Source: an uncultured Alphaproteobacteria bacterium
GTDB lineage: Bacteria; Pseudomonadota; Alphaproteobacteria; Rs-D84
DNA length: 64,000 nucleotides
Reading direction: 5' to 3'
Assembly (NCBI GenBank): GCA_951801825.1
Contig: CATOOF010000002.1
Coordinates: 1-64,000 of the forward strand
Below, piece after piece: positions 36,501 to 44,714 of this stretch (position 1 is its first letter; each line of letters opens with the position of its first letter). Under the pieces are notes generated by a model, which saw only the letters and a program-made list of their open reading frames with translations, was not told where the DNA came from and did no database searches. Position numbers and translations under genes: made by a program.

Positions 36501-37236
36501 GGCAAAATATGACGCAGGTAAATGGACGTTTAATATGCGTGCGTTTTCTGGTGCGATAACGGATAATGAATTGTTGGAAAATGATCCGACTGTGACGGCA
36601 CAATATACGCCGGCGCGTTTGGGACTGATGCATGGTGGCGCGTTTGGTGCGGGATTGCATACTGGGCGGATGTATTTTGATGCGTCGGCCGGTGTCGCAC
36701 GTGAAACCCAAACTGTGTTGGGGGCTCAGACGGGGGGGCTGCTTAACCTGGGCGGTGGCGACACGACCTATGTTGATTTGCATGGCCGCTATAATTTGTG
36801 GGGCGATGTTGATATCCAGGCGCGTGCAACATTTGCCAGAACGACCGCTGATGCGTCGGGACAGTATATTTTGGGATTGTCATCTATTGAATCAAATGCG
36901 TTTGCATTGGGGATAAATGCGGGTAATTTCCAGTTCGTTGCGTCCCAGCCATTGGCGGCGCGGGCCGGACATATGGATTATGCACATGCAGAATATGATA
37001 TTGTCGAAGATTCTGATGGCAGGTTTGATATCGCCGTATCCGAGATGGGGGCGCGTCGTGTGGGATTGCGGCCTGAAAAGCGTGAAACCCGTTTTGCCGC
37101 CGCATATCGGCACCGTTTTGGGGAATTTACCGACGGTGCGGTGGGATTCATATATCGTGTGAACCCCAATAATACAGATGAATATGGTAATGAATCCGTG
37201 CTGATGTTAAAACTGTCGCATCGGTTGGGAATATAG
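33556..37236 (+). CDS. Autotransporter-like protein with N-terminal ankyrin repeats
   Basis: 1226 residues starting at MMKFIRIF (GAGAG six bases upstream). A signal peptide ends CAFGA. Residues about 22-95 contain ankyrin-type repeats (ARNADIQQVQILVNNGADVNFTD and DVRAAQILQMYGAD). A hydrophobic helix (about 115-138) and a Gly/Asn-rich linker follow. A large passenger region carries GYGLINLERATK, the type of segment that closes subtilase-like autotransporter passengers, but I see no intact Asp-His-Ser protease triad. The last 300 residues look like an autotransporter beta-barrel ending in LMLKLSHRLGI. Expected location: outer membrane with the passenger outside. Own transcription unit. Confidence 0.8.
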   Translation: MMKFIRIFAFSLFFVPVCAFGATNEFMVAAQLLAAARNADIQQVQILVNNGADVNFTDSTGLSIVCTALMNNDVRAAQILQMYGADASKCDQQIKKYNSRNKSERSGGLFSGLSSAHNLTLAAAGAAVVVGGLLLLTDVFDSDNNNSSGGGGDRPNGGGGDNPGGGTATAKFTLPYGPAMPNAESENANYSNNLNFYSPSTDGILKDNFELMTKSGQNYLLMMHGYSPLARGYLGMRTLRKTGNVPVAADVLGKINIKGEVVGGGRLVGVAMVTSNGINAAPKPVGGITAKKNSLDDKLLAWTTISGDAVNENPEVSNLSSKYYNNMIVLGGSGAEITNSSTTEDKNFVKDFDLSGWGTAVNNTNATDMDNMLAKVLGGNDTGYTSADYFGFIPNGQMGIFRTGAGKGIKVVSGASPSGDYTMAGATLAVGDKITLFGKELTVSSVTGNHFEAQDTGIGTYKGYVGANGYLYINNTLGGDINQAYSMSDGKLTLVGEYGDIDYYNYRALLKAGVMWLAGDLAGGRSRMDILANASVIEPLHGRTTEMMDSILANPTVENFSALINKYYDRDTTDGDGGTNLLPSSDAVAFFNGLGSRFLPLVLFSTGASQTNSSYSDPTQVATFENAVPLVFDNLEHLFMSIVAVGMTGNGTSSATSVSGYTPGNKFAIAQWADKGTTPDDPSDDKYYKARVCGIAGRGANGIDPWCFAATGITDELAVSSAAGAAGAVKSAFSYLSNKELFILLALTADGPYLGTLTDGTPLTKDALRSHLQNMYILPPEYQYRVDKGGEEYLDVFKEVFGYGLINLERATKPGTKVYFYNGANGKIVSASGNAYWRAASQTRFRSSSAFSPRVASISAPFFDILESADGQLRMPRIWENEFEVGAGRRRGLYLSDVFGDLKTSDAPDTDFKIGALSFSMKTSDRPYADNMGGLDSMRLGWHRGNWDFSAEYQHNFTDGAGLFAGMVNPVMSLAHDAVSSGAKYDAGKWTFNMRAFSGAITDNELLENDPTVTAQYTPARLGLMHGGAFGAGLHTGRMYFDASAGVARETQTVLGAQTGGLLNLGGGDTTYVDLHGRYNLWGDVDIQARATFARTTADASGQYILGLSSIESNAFALGINAGNFQFVASQPLAARAGHMDYAHAEYDIVEDSDGRFDIAVSEMGARRVGLRPEKRETRFAAAYRHRFGEFTDGAVGFIYRVNPNNTDEYGNESVLMLKLSHRLGI

Positions 37237-37277
37237 ACCGGGTCGGTTTTAAGGCGGTAAGGTAAAAGTGAAAAAAA

Positions 37278-37298
37278 CGCCCACTGGGCGTTTTTTTT
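37278..37298. terminator. Bidirectional terminator between the autotransporter gene and grpE
   Basis: CGCCC/GGGCG stem with T8 on the plus strand and T7 on the minus strand. Confidence 0.85.
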
Positions 37299-37857
37299 AT
37301 TTTGCGACAACAACCATCGCCGTTCGCAGGACCGTGTCGCCAAACATATATCCGGCCTGCATTTCTTCGATAATTGTATTTGGGGCCGCGTCCTTGGATT
37401 CTGCAACCTGTATCGCGTTATGAAACTGCGGGTTTAGCGGCTGGCCTATGGATTCAATTCGTACGATGCCGATTTGGGCAAATGCTGCCTCTATTGCGCG
37501 TGCCATTGATTTTATTCCCTCGTCGTTGGGGGTATGGGACAGCGCGGCCTCTGCGGCATCCATAACCGGAAGAAAGTATCCGGCAATATTCATTGCCCGA
37601 CGGCGGGCGGTCGATTCACAATCCAGTGCGGCGCGCCTGCGCGTGTTTTCCAATTCCGCAACAGCGCGCATATATTTGTCGTTTAATTCGCGCACTTCGC
37701 CAATCAGGCTGTCGACCTGGGTGCCGCAATCCGCGGTTTGAACTGTATCGGCACCTGTTACCGTCGGGTGCGGTGCAGGCTCGGCGGTGTCTGTTGCCTG
37801 TGCGGTGTTTATAGAGACTTCTTCGATGTTTGTTTCTTTGTTTTCCATTTCAGCCAT
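37297..37857 (-). CDS. grpE: Nucleotide exchange factor GrpE
   Basis: 186 residues, normal length. It releases ADP from DnaK and completes its chaperone cycle. A long N-terminal helix (VDSLIGEVRELNDKYMRAVAELENTRRRA) for dimerisation is followed by the GrpE core: SHTPNDEGIKSM, the beta-domain HNAIQV, TIIEEMQAGYMFGDTVLRTAMVVVAK. Position GDTVLR replaces the commoner DRVLR. dnaK and dnaJ are not in this window. It is the last gene before a bidirectional terminator; tpiA lies upstream on the same strand. Confidence 0.94.
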   Translation of the reverse strand: MAEMENKETNIEEVSINTAQATDTAEPAPHPTVTGADTVQTADCGTQVDSLIGEVRELNDKYMRAVAELENTRRRAALDCESTARRRAMNIAGYFLPVMDAAEAALSHTPNDEGIKSMARAIEAAFAQIGIVRIESIGQPLNPQFHNAIQVAESKDAAPNTIIEEMQAGYMFGDTVLRTAMVVVAK

Positions 37858-37918
37858 TGTTTACCGTCCATAAAAAGTGTGGGGGCGGCGGATAACACCC
37901 CCAGTTTATACTATATAT

Positions 37919-38623
37919 TTATTTCACGCTTGTTATTATAGGTATGAAGTCGTCCGGTTTCAAGGATGCACCGCCCACCAATACGCCGTCAACATTTGGA
38001 ATGGACATGATTTCGGCCGCATTGTTTCCCTTTACTGATGCGCCATAGAGTACCGGTGTTCCCGCCAGGCCCATGGATTTCAGCGTGTCTGCAATCAAGG
38101 TGTGTGCGGCGGCAATTTCATCGGCGGTCGGGGTCAGACCCGCACCAATCGCCCAACGCGGCTCGTATGCGATAACGATGGGGGCGTCAACGTTTTCTGG
38201 CACGGATTCACGAACGCCTGATTCAATAATCGCCATTGTCTTGCCCGCCTGTTTTTCATCCATTGTTTCCCCAACGCATATAATCGGCGTTATTCCGGCG
38301 GCGATTGCCGCGGCGGCTTTTTCTCGTACCATATCATTTGTTTCGCCATGATACTGGCGGCGTTCGCTGTGACCTACAATTACATATTTTGCATTTACAT
38401 CACGCAACATTTCTGCCGAAACTTCGCCCGTGAATGCGCCGTGGTGATGCATGCTTACATCCTGGGCGCCCAGTGCCGCACGCCCGGCATCCGCCCCCAG
38501 CATGGTGTATGGAACACATAAAACAACCGTGTTTTTTGTATCAACATCACGCAGTGCGTCAATCATTGTCTGCAAGGCCGCGCGCGAACCGTTCATCTTC
38601 CAGTTACCTGCGATAAATTTCAT
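37919..38623 (-). CDS. tpiA: Triosephosphate isomerase
   Basis: 234 residues, slightly shorter than the usual 250. It interconverts dihydroxyacetone phosphate and glyceraldehyde 3-phosphate in glycolysis. NWKMNG at the N-terminus, HSERRQYHGET with the catalytic His, and the catalytic Glu in AYEPRWAIGAG are all present. The phosphate-binding part reads LYGASVKGNNA rather than LYGGSV. The ATG at 38623 follows AAGGGGAA; the longer ORF reading from 38734 overlaps the divergent gene. It is divergent from the PpiD-like gene with a 68-base gap. Confidence 0.94.
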   Translation of the reverse strand: MKFIAGNWKMNGSRAALQTMIDALRDVDTKNTVVLCVPYTMLGADAGRAALGAQDVSMHHHGAFTGEVSAEMLRDVNAKYVIVGHSERRQYHGETNDMVREKAAAAIAAGITPIICVGETMDEKQAGKTMAIIESGVRESVPENVDAPIVIAYEPRWAIGAGLTPTADEIAAAHTLIADTLKSMGLAGTPVLYGASVKGNNAAEIMSIPNVDGVLVGGASLKPDDFIPIITSVK

Positions 38624-38691
38624 TTGTTTTCCCCTTTTTTTCGTTGATTTTTCGTATCTCGTTTTGCTATGGTAGCGCAAAAGGGGATTAA

Positions 38692-40104
38692 ATGCTAGAA
38701 TATTTACGTAACGCGGCAGATAAACCTGTTGCAAAAGTTTTAATTGGAATTTTGGCCTTTTCTTTTGTTGGATGGGGCGTTGCCGAATGGGTGTTTGGTG
38801 GTGCGGTTGGCGATAATGCGCTGGTTCGTGTCGGGCCTGAAAAAATTACCATTGGCCAGTATAACCAGGCCCGTGCCCAGGAACTGGCAAAGCTATCCAA
38901 GGAGCAACAGCGTGCTGTTTATACCGATGTTGCAACCGGGGCAGAGTTTTCAAACAAGCTGATGGCGCGTCTTACGACAGAAACCATGGCCGAGGCACGT
39001 GCAAAAGATTTGGGCTTTTTTGTAACAAATGCCAGGGTTGCACGTGAAATCCGCGAATTTCCGGAATTTCAAATAAACGGTCAGTTTTCGTCTTTTATGT
39101 TTGATAATTTGTTGGCCAATGCCGGCTATACAGAGGCTGATTTTGCCAATATCCTGCGCAGCCAGGTTTTGCGTTCAATGGTTCTGGGGGGGCTGAATGT
39201 TGCAGTTCCGGTTCCGGATTTTGCAGTGGATGCGGCATATAATGCACGATATGGTCTGCGGGAAATAGAATATGTCGCCGTGCCTTATTCTGATTTTAAG
39301 GCAGATAGACCAACTGATGAACAGTTGCGTGATTTTTATGCGCAAAACCCGCATATGATTGAGGAAACAAGAACGGTGTCATATGTTATGGTGCCGGCTG
39401 AAATGGGAAAGCCGGATGCATATGATGCGGCGCTGGCCCGGGCACAAAAGGTGGAAGATGATATAATCGGTGGTGAAAGTTTGGCCGCGGCGGCAAAAAA
39501 TCACGGGGCAAAATATGTATCCCTGGGTCAGTTTGCACGCGATAATCGGCCGGTGGATACTGTTTTAACCGATAAAATGGTTGCCAAAATATTTGATATG
39601 GATGAAGGCATGGAAAGTGAACTGATTGAAACCGCGAAAGGCTTCATAATAGTTCGGGTTGATAAAATAGTGCCGCGTCACAATGCTGAATATGACAGTG
39701 TAAAGGGGCGCCTGACATCCGACTGGGCGCGTGCCCAACAGCGCAAACAGGCGTATGTCCGGGCAAATGAAATGCTGACGGCGGCAAAGGGAAATGATAA
39801 ACTGAGTGGTGCGAAAAAGGCAACTGTATCACGCACGTCGGGTGCACCGCTGAAAGTTCTGATGGCCGCGTTTGGAACGAATGTCGGCGACACCGGAATT
39901 ATAGAGGATGATAATGCATTTTATGTAATGCAGGTTTCCCGTGCCATTGCGCCAAAGGCGGATGCGACCAAGAAAGCCGCCCTGCGCAAGGAAATGGAAA
40001 ACTTGTCCATGCGTACGGTTGCAGATGACTATAATTCATTCCTGATGCGTGAGTATCCGATAAAGGTAAACCAGAAAGTTTATGACAAGGTGTTCGCCCA
40101 GTAA
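38692..40104 (+). CDS. Membrane-anchored peptidyl-prolyl isomerase/chaperone, PpiD/SurA-like
   Basis: 470 residues with AAAAGGGGA upstream. A single N-terminal transmembrane helix (about 14-36, VLIGILAFSFVGWGVAEWVF) is followed by a SurA-N-like chaperone domain and a diverged parvulin-like region. The family assists folding of outer-membrane and secreted proteins at the periplasmic face of the inner membrane. That fits the large number of exported proteins encoded nearby. It lacks the full parvulin signature, so isomerase activity is uncertain. A terminator follows. Confidence 0.82.
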   Translation: MLEYLRNAADKPVAKVLIGILAFSFVGWGVAEWVFGGAVGDNALVRVGPEKITIGQYNQARAQELAKLSKEQQRAVYTDVATGAEFSNKLMARLTTETMAEARAKDLGFFVTNARVAREIREFPEFQINGQFSSFMFDNLLANAGYTEADFANILRSQVLRSMVLGGLNVAVPVPDFAVDAAYNARYGLREIEYVAVPYSDFKADRPTDEQLRDFYAQNPHMIEETRTVSYVMVPAEMGKPDAYDAALARAQKVEDDIIGGESLAAAAKNHGAKYVSLGQFARDNRPVDTVLTDKMVAKIFDMDEGMESELIETAKGFIIVRVDKIVPRHNAEYDSVKGRLTSDWARAQQRKQAYVRANEMLTAAKGNDKLSGAKKATVSRTSGAPLKVLMAAFGTNVGDTGIIEDDNAFYVMQVSRAIAPKADATKKAALRKEMENLSMRTVADDYNSFLMREYPIKVNQKVYDKVFAQ

Positions 40105-40112
40105 TGATTAAA

Positions 40113-40143
40113 GCCGCCGAACACAATCGGCGGCTTTTGTTTT
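40113..40143 (+). terminator. Intrinsic terminator of the PpiD-like gene
   Basis: GCCGCC/GGCGGC stem followed by TTTTGTTTTG. The recO start codon lies immediately after the T-rich tail. Confidence 0.8.
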
Positions 40144-40147
40144 GTAA

Positions 40148-40804
40148 ATGAAATTAGAAACAGTTGGCATTTTAACGGATATACGACCCTTTAACGAGCG
40201 TGACTCTTTTGCGCGTATTTTCACGCGTGATTATGGACTGATGACGGGTATGATGCGTGGTGCGGCGGTGGCAAAAAAGAATCGTCCGCTGACAGGGCAG
40301 GTGGGGGCGGTATCGTGGAATGCGCGTCTGGATTCCCAGCTGGGGGTTTTTCATTGGGAACCCACGCGTAACCTGGCCGCGCCAATAATGGCAGATTTCC
40401 GGCGACTGTCGATGATGAATTCGGCGTTTGCGCTGGTGTCGGCGCTGTTGCCGGAACGTGAGTGTTATGATATTCTCTATTCTCGGACCGCTGATTTTAT
40501 AGATGCGTTGCCGGGGGCGGAAAATCCGGCGGAATTATACCTGGAATGGGAGATTGGTTTCCTGCGTGAAATCGGATATGCGCTGGATTTGTCCGCGTGT
40601 GCGGGATGTGGGGTGCGCACGGGGCTGGACTATCTGTCGCCGCGGACGTGTCGGGCGGTATGTGCGGCATGCGGGGCGCCATATGCGGACAAATTATATC
40701 CGTTGCCGATGACGCTGGGGGTGTCGGCGCGGCTAATAGAGCATGTGTGCGTCGCCCAGGGTGCGTCCATGCCCGCCGCACGACGAATGTTGCGTGATAA
40801 ATAA
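40148..40804 (+). CDS. recO: DNA repair protein RecO
   Basis: 218 residues, at the short end for the family. RecO anneals single strands and loads RecA with RecR in the RecF pathway. An N-terminal OB-fold (TVGILTDIRPFNERDSFARIF) is followed by a helical domain and a C4 zinc site (CAGCGVRTG ... CRAVCAACGAPY). No ribosome-binding site can be seen: the ATG follows the upstream terminator tail directly, so it may be weakly or leaderlessly translated. The coding identity is clear from the zinc site and length. Confidence 0.9.
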   Translation: MKLETVGILTDIRPFNERDSFARIFTRDYGLMTGMMRGAAVAKKNRPLTGQVGAVSWNARLDSQLGVFHWEPTRNLAAPIMADFRRLSMMNSAFALVSALLPERECYDILYSRTADFIDALPGAENPAELYLEWEIGFLREIGYALDLSACAGCGVRTGLDYLSPRTCRAVCAACGAPYADKLYPLPMTLGVSARLIEHVCVAQGASMPAARRMLRDK

Positions 40805-40895
40805 CATAATTTTTGGCACAGACACCTACATTTATTCCTTGTAATTTTATTCAGATTTGCTATCGTTTGGATGTTCAACAGAAAAGGAGAAAGCT

Positions 40896-41717
40896 ATGAC
40901 TTGGACAATCTTGGTCTTGGTGTTGGCGATTGCTCTGTTCTTGTTTGGCGGCATGATGCTGAAACAAGACAGTAAGAATCCCAGCATGGGCATTGCATTG
41001 GCAAAAAAGGTAATCAAACTGGTTGCCGTTATCTTAATCGCGGGTAGCGTATGCCGCCTGTTTGTGCCGTATTATCTGACATCGGTTAACCCGTTGATTC
41101 TGCAGGAAATGGTTGAAGGTATGCAGGAACAGCAGAATGCTGAAAAGAACAAGGCTGTTCGTCAGTATGTTCGTAGCAAAATGGATGTTATGGTTGCAGA
41201 TGCACCGATTTGGGGCAATGTTGATGCTAAAAAGACAATCTTTTTGTGGTCTGACTATTCCTGTCCGTACTGCCGCCGTGTTCACAACGAATTGGCGCGT
41301 GTAATGGCAGAGCGTGATGACGTTCGCGTTGTTCTGAAAAACTTCTCGATTCATGGACCGCTGTCTGATGCACCGGCAAAGGCTGTAATTGCTGCAAAAC
41401 TGCAGAGCAATGAAAAGGCGGCCGCGCTGGACAAAATGCTGATGAACCGTGAATATTATACTCAGGAAGATATGCAGGATCAGTCCAAACTGGGTGACAA
41501 GGTTCACAAGAACGTTATGAAGTTTGCGAAAGAAGCAGGCTTGGACGTAGACCAGCTGGAAAAAGATATGAAGGGCGAAGTTGTTGCGCGTGAATTGGAA
41601 AATGTTCGTGACCTGGCCCAGCGTTTCGAAATCAGCGGTACGCCGTACCTGATTATCGGTGAACAGGCGTTCCCGGGTGCGATTCCGTACAACCAGATTA
41701 TTGATGCGTTGAAATAA
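40896..41717 (+). CDS. DsbA-like thiol oxidoreductase, membrane anchored
   Basis: 273 residues from the ATG at 40896 with AAAAGGAGAAAG upstream. Two N-terminal hydrophobic helices (about 3-22 and 40-60) place the catalytic domain in the periplasm. The active site is SCPYC near residue 132 and the cis-Pro loop is GTPYLI near residue 255. The family (DsbA/Com1-like) introduces or shuffles disulfides in exported proteins. Given the many Cys-rich exported proteins around it, it is the obvious candidate to form their disulfides; that link is inference. A terminator follows. Confidence 0.9.
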   Translation: MTWTILVLVLAIALFLFGGMMLKQDSKNPSMGIALAKKVIKLVAVILIAGSVCRLFVPYYLTSVNPLILQEMVEGMQEQQNAEKNKAVRQYVRSKMDVMVADAPIWGNVDAKKTIFLWSDYSCPYCRRVHNELARVMAERDDVRVVLKNFSIHGPLSDAPAKAVIAAKLQSNEKAAALDKMLMNREYYTQEDMQDQSKLGDKVHKNVMKFAKEAGLDVDQLEKDMKGEVVARELENVRDLAQRFEISGTPYLIIGEQAFPGAIPYNQIIDALK

Positions 41718-41744
41718 TATTGTAACGTATTGGTATTTTGTAAA

Positions 41745-41770
41745 ATCCCTGCATTTGCAGGGATTTTTTA
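41745..41770 (+). terminator. Intrinsic terminator of the DsbA-like gene
   Basis: ATCCCTGC/GCAGGGAT stem followed by TTTTTT. Confidence 0.85.
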
Positions 41771-41829
41771 TTTGGTATGCGGTGTGAATTATGATAAAAT
41801 AGTATCATTATAGCGGGGAATATACGGAT

Positions 41830-42729
41830 ATGAGAAAATTTAGTACTTTATTACTTTCCTTGGGGATGCTGGCGCCGACCATGTCGTATGCCGCCACAGC
41901 GGACTTAACGCGCAAGGTGCCTAATAACAAGTGCTATGGGACCAGGGGGGATACATATACGGAAAATGTTCCTCAGTCCCCGGGATGGACCGAAAAGTGT
42001 AATTATCGTTTGTTCTTTTTTAATGATATTGACACCGTGGCTGAGGTGCCAGACGGACAGTGCATTACTGAAATTCGCGATATTTTGAACGAGCAGTTAA
42101 AGGGGCTGTCGGGCAACGATGTCATGTATGTAATGGGGTTGGCGGATTCGCGCGGCCGTGATAAATATAATATTAATTTGGCAAAGCGTCGTATGGAACA
42201 TGTTTTAAACATGCTGGACCCGCAGTTGCGCGACACAAAACATAATTCAAATAATTTGGAATATTTTGTTGCGGGCGAATCAGACGACATGGCGCAATAT
42301 GGCGGCGATGGGCGCACCAGTAATCCGCGTGAACGTGCTGTTTGTGTGATTATCAGTTCTGCGGGTGCTCCAAAAGAATTTGTACAGATATCATCAGCGG
42401 TATCGGTTAAGCAAGATGCACACATAACAATAACAAAAGGCAACCATCAAACGTTAGAACAGCGTATAAAAAGTATTGTAGCATATCTGCGTAATGTCAG
42501 TGAAAGTCAGGGCACCAGCGTTTGGAAAAACAAAGAAGGAAACTTTAACTCATCGCGTCTGGTTTCTGATTCGGTTGCGGGTGTTGTATTGGGTACCGCG
42601 GGTGGTCTGATTACCAGTAATGTAATAAAAAAGAATCAGGTAAAGGGCGGATTTGAAGACATAAAATGCACGGTTGGCGGCCAGATTGTTGCAGAATTTG
42701 GCGATGATTTTTCTGTTGGAATGCGTTAA
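41830..42729 (+). CDS. Exported protein with a divergent OmpA-like domain
   Basis: 299 residues with the signal peptide MRKFSTLLLSLGMLAPTMSYA. Residues about 60-180 follow the OmpA-domain order: a beta strand (YRLFFFNDI), a helix, VMYVMGLADSRGRDKYN in place of the VxGHTDxxG motif, a helix NLAKRRMEHVLNML, and NPRERAVCVII in place of NRRVxIxI. A C-terminal Gly-rich segment (VAGVVLGTAGGLITSNVI) may insert in a membrane. Weak peptidoglycan binding in the periplasm is the likely role. Own terminator; AATATACGGAT precedes the ATG. Confidence 0.72.
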   Translation: MRKFSTLLLSLGMLAPTMSYAATADLTRKVPNNKCYGTRGDTYTENVPQSPGWTEKCNYRLFFFNDIDTVAEVPDGQCITEIRDILNEQLKGLSGNDVMYVMGLADSRGRDKYNINLAKRRMEHVLNMLDPQLRDTKHNSNNLEYFVAGESDDMAQYGGDGRTSNPRERAVCVIISSAGAPKEFVQISSAVSVKQDAHITITKGNHQTLEQRIKSIVAYLRNVSESQGTSVWKNKEGNFNSSRLVSDSVAGVVLGTAGGLITSNVIKKNQVKGGFEDIKCTVGGQIVAEFGDDFSVGMR

Positions 42730-42732
42730 ATG

Positions 42733-42758
42733 CATCCCGCCATGGCGGGATGTTTTTT
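42733..42758 (+). terminator. Intrinsic terminator of the 41830 gene
   Basis: CATCCCGC/GCGGGATG stem followed by TTTTTT. Confidence 0.85.
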
Positions 42759-42775
42759 ATTGCAGGCCATTAGAA

Positions 42776-42797
42776 AGTCCCCGCAGATGCGGGGACT
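42776..42797 (-). terminator. Hairpin ending the MotA/MotB-like operon
   Basis: AGTCCCCGC/GCGGGGACT stem just past the minus-strand stop; the following T run is short. Confidence 0.6.
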
Positions 42798-42801
42798 GAT
42801 T

Positions 42802-43914
42802 TTATCTATTGGTAAGCTGCAGTTCTATGCGGCGGTTTTTCTGTAATGCGTCCGGACTGTTGCCAAGCTCTACCGGGTACAGGTCACCAAAACCACTGGG
42901 TAACAGCCGACGTCTTGATACACCCGCGGCCGACAATGCATCCGCCACCGCCGTCGCACGGCGCAAAGACAGTTCCATGTTATTTCGATATCCACGCGTT
43001 CCGGGAACAACCGGCTTTTTGTCCGTATGTCCGTCGACACGTATAATCCAGTTTACATCCGATGGGATTTTGTTTTCAAAATCCTTTATAACATTCGCAA
43101 TCAACCGCAGTTGATTTTTTCCCTCTGGCGACAGGGTGTACGAACCACTGGGGAACAGAATGTCACTGGATACTATAAAGCGGTCGCCGTCGGGCTGAAC
43201 CGTGGTGCGGTCCCCCAGCGCTGTCTTTATTGCCTTGTAAAAGTCGGACTGGTACGACTGAACATTTTTCAGCTCTGCCACTTTGTCCGCCAGCGCCTTG
43301 TTCAGACGGGTTGACATTTCTACATACTGGATTTCCTGGGTGCGTGATTTTTCCTCTGCCGCGTCCAATGCCGCCTGTAAATCGGCCAGCTGTTGTGACA
43401 GTTCCGCGCGCTGTGTCTGCATCTGGTCTTGCAGCTCTTTACGCTGTTGTTCCAATTCGGCCGCCGCCGCCTTGTCAATTGTTGCCTGGTTCAGCTGAGC
43501 GGTCAGGCTGTCGACCATTGCCTGCATGTCACGTCCCTGGGTTTGCAGTTCTGATACCTTTGCCTCGTATGCGGTAACCAGGTCTTCGACACTCATGTCC
43601 ATTTGATTTAATTCGTCGTTAAGTTCCGCATTACTGCTTTCCAGTGTTTCAAGTTCCGCACGGGCCAGAATCAGCAGGCGTTTTGCCTCTTGCTCGTCGG
43701 CGGTCATTTGCTGAATTTTTTCCATCTGTTCCGCGTTGGCCTGTTTCAGTTGTGTTACTGTTTTTATGCCTGTGCGTTTGTTAAATACACTGGTCGTGGT
43801 CCACAAGAACACGAATACAATCAGCAGGAAAATCAGTATGATAACCAGGTTTGAAAACAAATCCACAAACCCGGGCCATGTATTTGTTCTTTCACGAAAG
43901 CGAATATTGAACAT
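42802..43914 (-). CDS. MotB/OmpA-like inner-membrane protein with long coiled coil
   Basis: 370 residues. A single transmembrane helix at about 18-42 (LFSNLVIILIFLLIVFVFLW), a coiled coil of about 170 residues, and a C-terminal OmpA domain with IIRVDGHTDKKPV, LSLRRATAVADAL, SGFGDLYPV and NRRIELQLT. With the MotA/TolQ/ExbB-like gene 24 bases upstream it forms the classic two-gene unit of a proton-driven motor that couples inner-membrane ion flow to peptidoglycan. No flagellar genes are near, so a flagellar role is not supported. The start follows GGAGGGAGGAGAAAA. Confidence 0.88.
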   Translation of the reverse strand: MFNIRFRERTNTWPGFVDLFSNLVIILIFLLIVFVFLWTTTSVFNKRTGIKTVTQLKQANAEQMEKIQQMTADEQEAKRLLILARAELETLESSNAELNDELNQMDMSVEDLVTAYEAKVSELQTQGRDMQAMVDSLTAQLNQATIDKAAAAELEQQRKELQDQMQTQRAELSQQLADLQAALDAAEEKSRTQEIQYVEMSTRLNKALADKVAELKNVQSYQSDFYKAIKTALGDRTTVQPDGDRFIVSSDILFPSGSYTLSPEGKNQLRLIANVIKDFENKIPSDVNWIIRVDGHTDKKPVVPGTRGYRNNMELSLRRATAVADALSAAGVSRRRLLPSGFGDLYPVELGNSPDALQKNRRIELQLTNR

Positions 43915-43938
43915 TTTTCTCCTCCCTCCGTTTTAATC

Positions 43939-44625
43939 CTAGGCCGCGTCTGTTTCGCGTATCCGCGTGCGGGCCGCCAGATAATCTTCTAGTTCGTTAA
44001 ATATAGCATTTTGTGCCATTTGCACCTGTAGCCCTAAGAAACCCACGGTCAAACTGCCCGCCAGGCCCATCAGTGAACTGGTAAACGCCGTTGCCATACC
44101 CGACAGTGGCCGGGCCATTCCCGCCTGCATCGCATCCAGTACCGTTTCATCGTTAAAGTTAAGGGTGCTGATTAAATCTGCGAAACCGCCCACCGTTACA
44201 ACCAGCCCCCAGAATGTCCCAAGCAGGCCCAGGAAAACAAGTGTGTTTGTTATATAACGCACTGATTCGCGTGAATCTTCCATCCGCAAAAGTATCATAT
44301 CCAGCATCGCCCCCAGTGATGTTACCGGGACCCGCCCGCCACGGCGTAATATAATTGCCATTGGCCGCAACAACCGCGGGGGCAGGGCGGCATTTTTATT
44401 TCCTTTGAAATATGCGCGCGCCCAGCGATATTCGGGCAACAGGCGAAACATTTCGACAAAACACAACCCCACGCCGAACAACGTTGCGCCGATTATTATA
44501 CCATTAAGGTAAATGTTTGATGTCGCAATCTGCATAAACGGGGCCCAAAATAAAATCAATCCACACGCCAATAATGCGGTAAACAGGGCCATGCGGTTTA
44601 AAATTCTGTGAAAGCGACTCGTCAT
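43939..44625 (-). CDS. MotA/TolQ/ExbB-family proton channel protein
   Basis: 228 residues with AGAGAG before the ATG. Hydrophobic helices at about 12-30, 37-56, 128-150 and 178-202. The segment FLGLLGTFWGLVVTVGGFADL and the Gly-rich ARPLSGMATAFTSSLMGLAGSL match the two conserved pore helices of the MotA/TolQ/ExbB group. It is the channel half of the motor with the downstream MotB-like protein. ZorA-like defence channels have the same fold, but the additional Zorya genes are absent. Confidence 0.88.
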   Translation of the reverse strand: MTSRFHRILNRMALFTALLACGLILFWAPFMQIATSNIYLNGIIIGATLFGVGLCFVEMFRLLPEYRWARAYFKGNKNAALPPRLLRPMAIILRRGGRVPVTSLGAMLDMILLRMEDSRESVRYITNTLVFLGLLGTFWGLVVTVGGFADLISTLNFNDETVLDAMQAGMARPLSGMATAFTSSLMGLAGSLTVGFLGLQVQMAQNAIFNELEDYLAARTRIRETDAA

Positions 44626-44714
44626 AAAATCTCTCTTTATAAACGAATCATAGTAAATTTTATAAACCTAAGTCAATAAAGATTATATAGGGATTTTTAC
44701 AACAAGGACGTCAC

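Noticed and set aside
42802..44625. Zorya anti-phage defence system
   Set aside because: Only the ZorA/ZorB-like channel pair is present; no ZorC, ZorD or ZorE candidate lies next to it.
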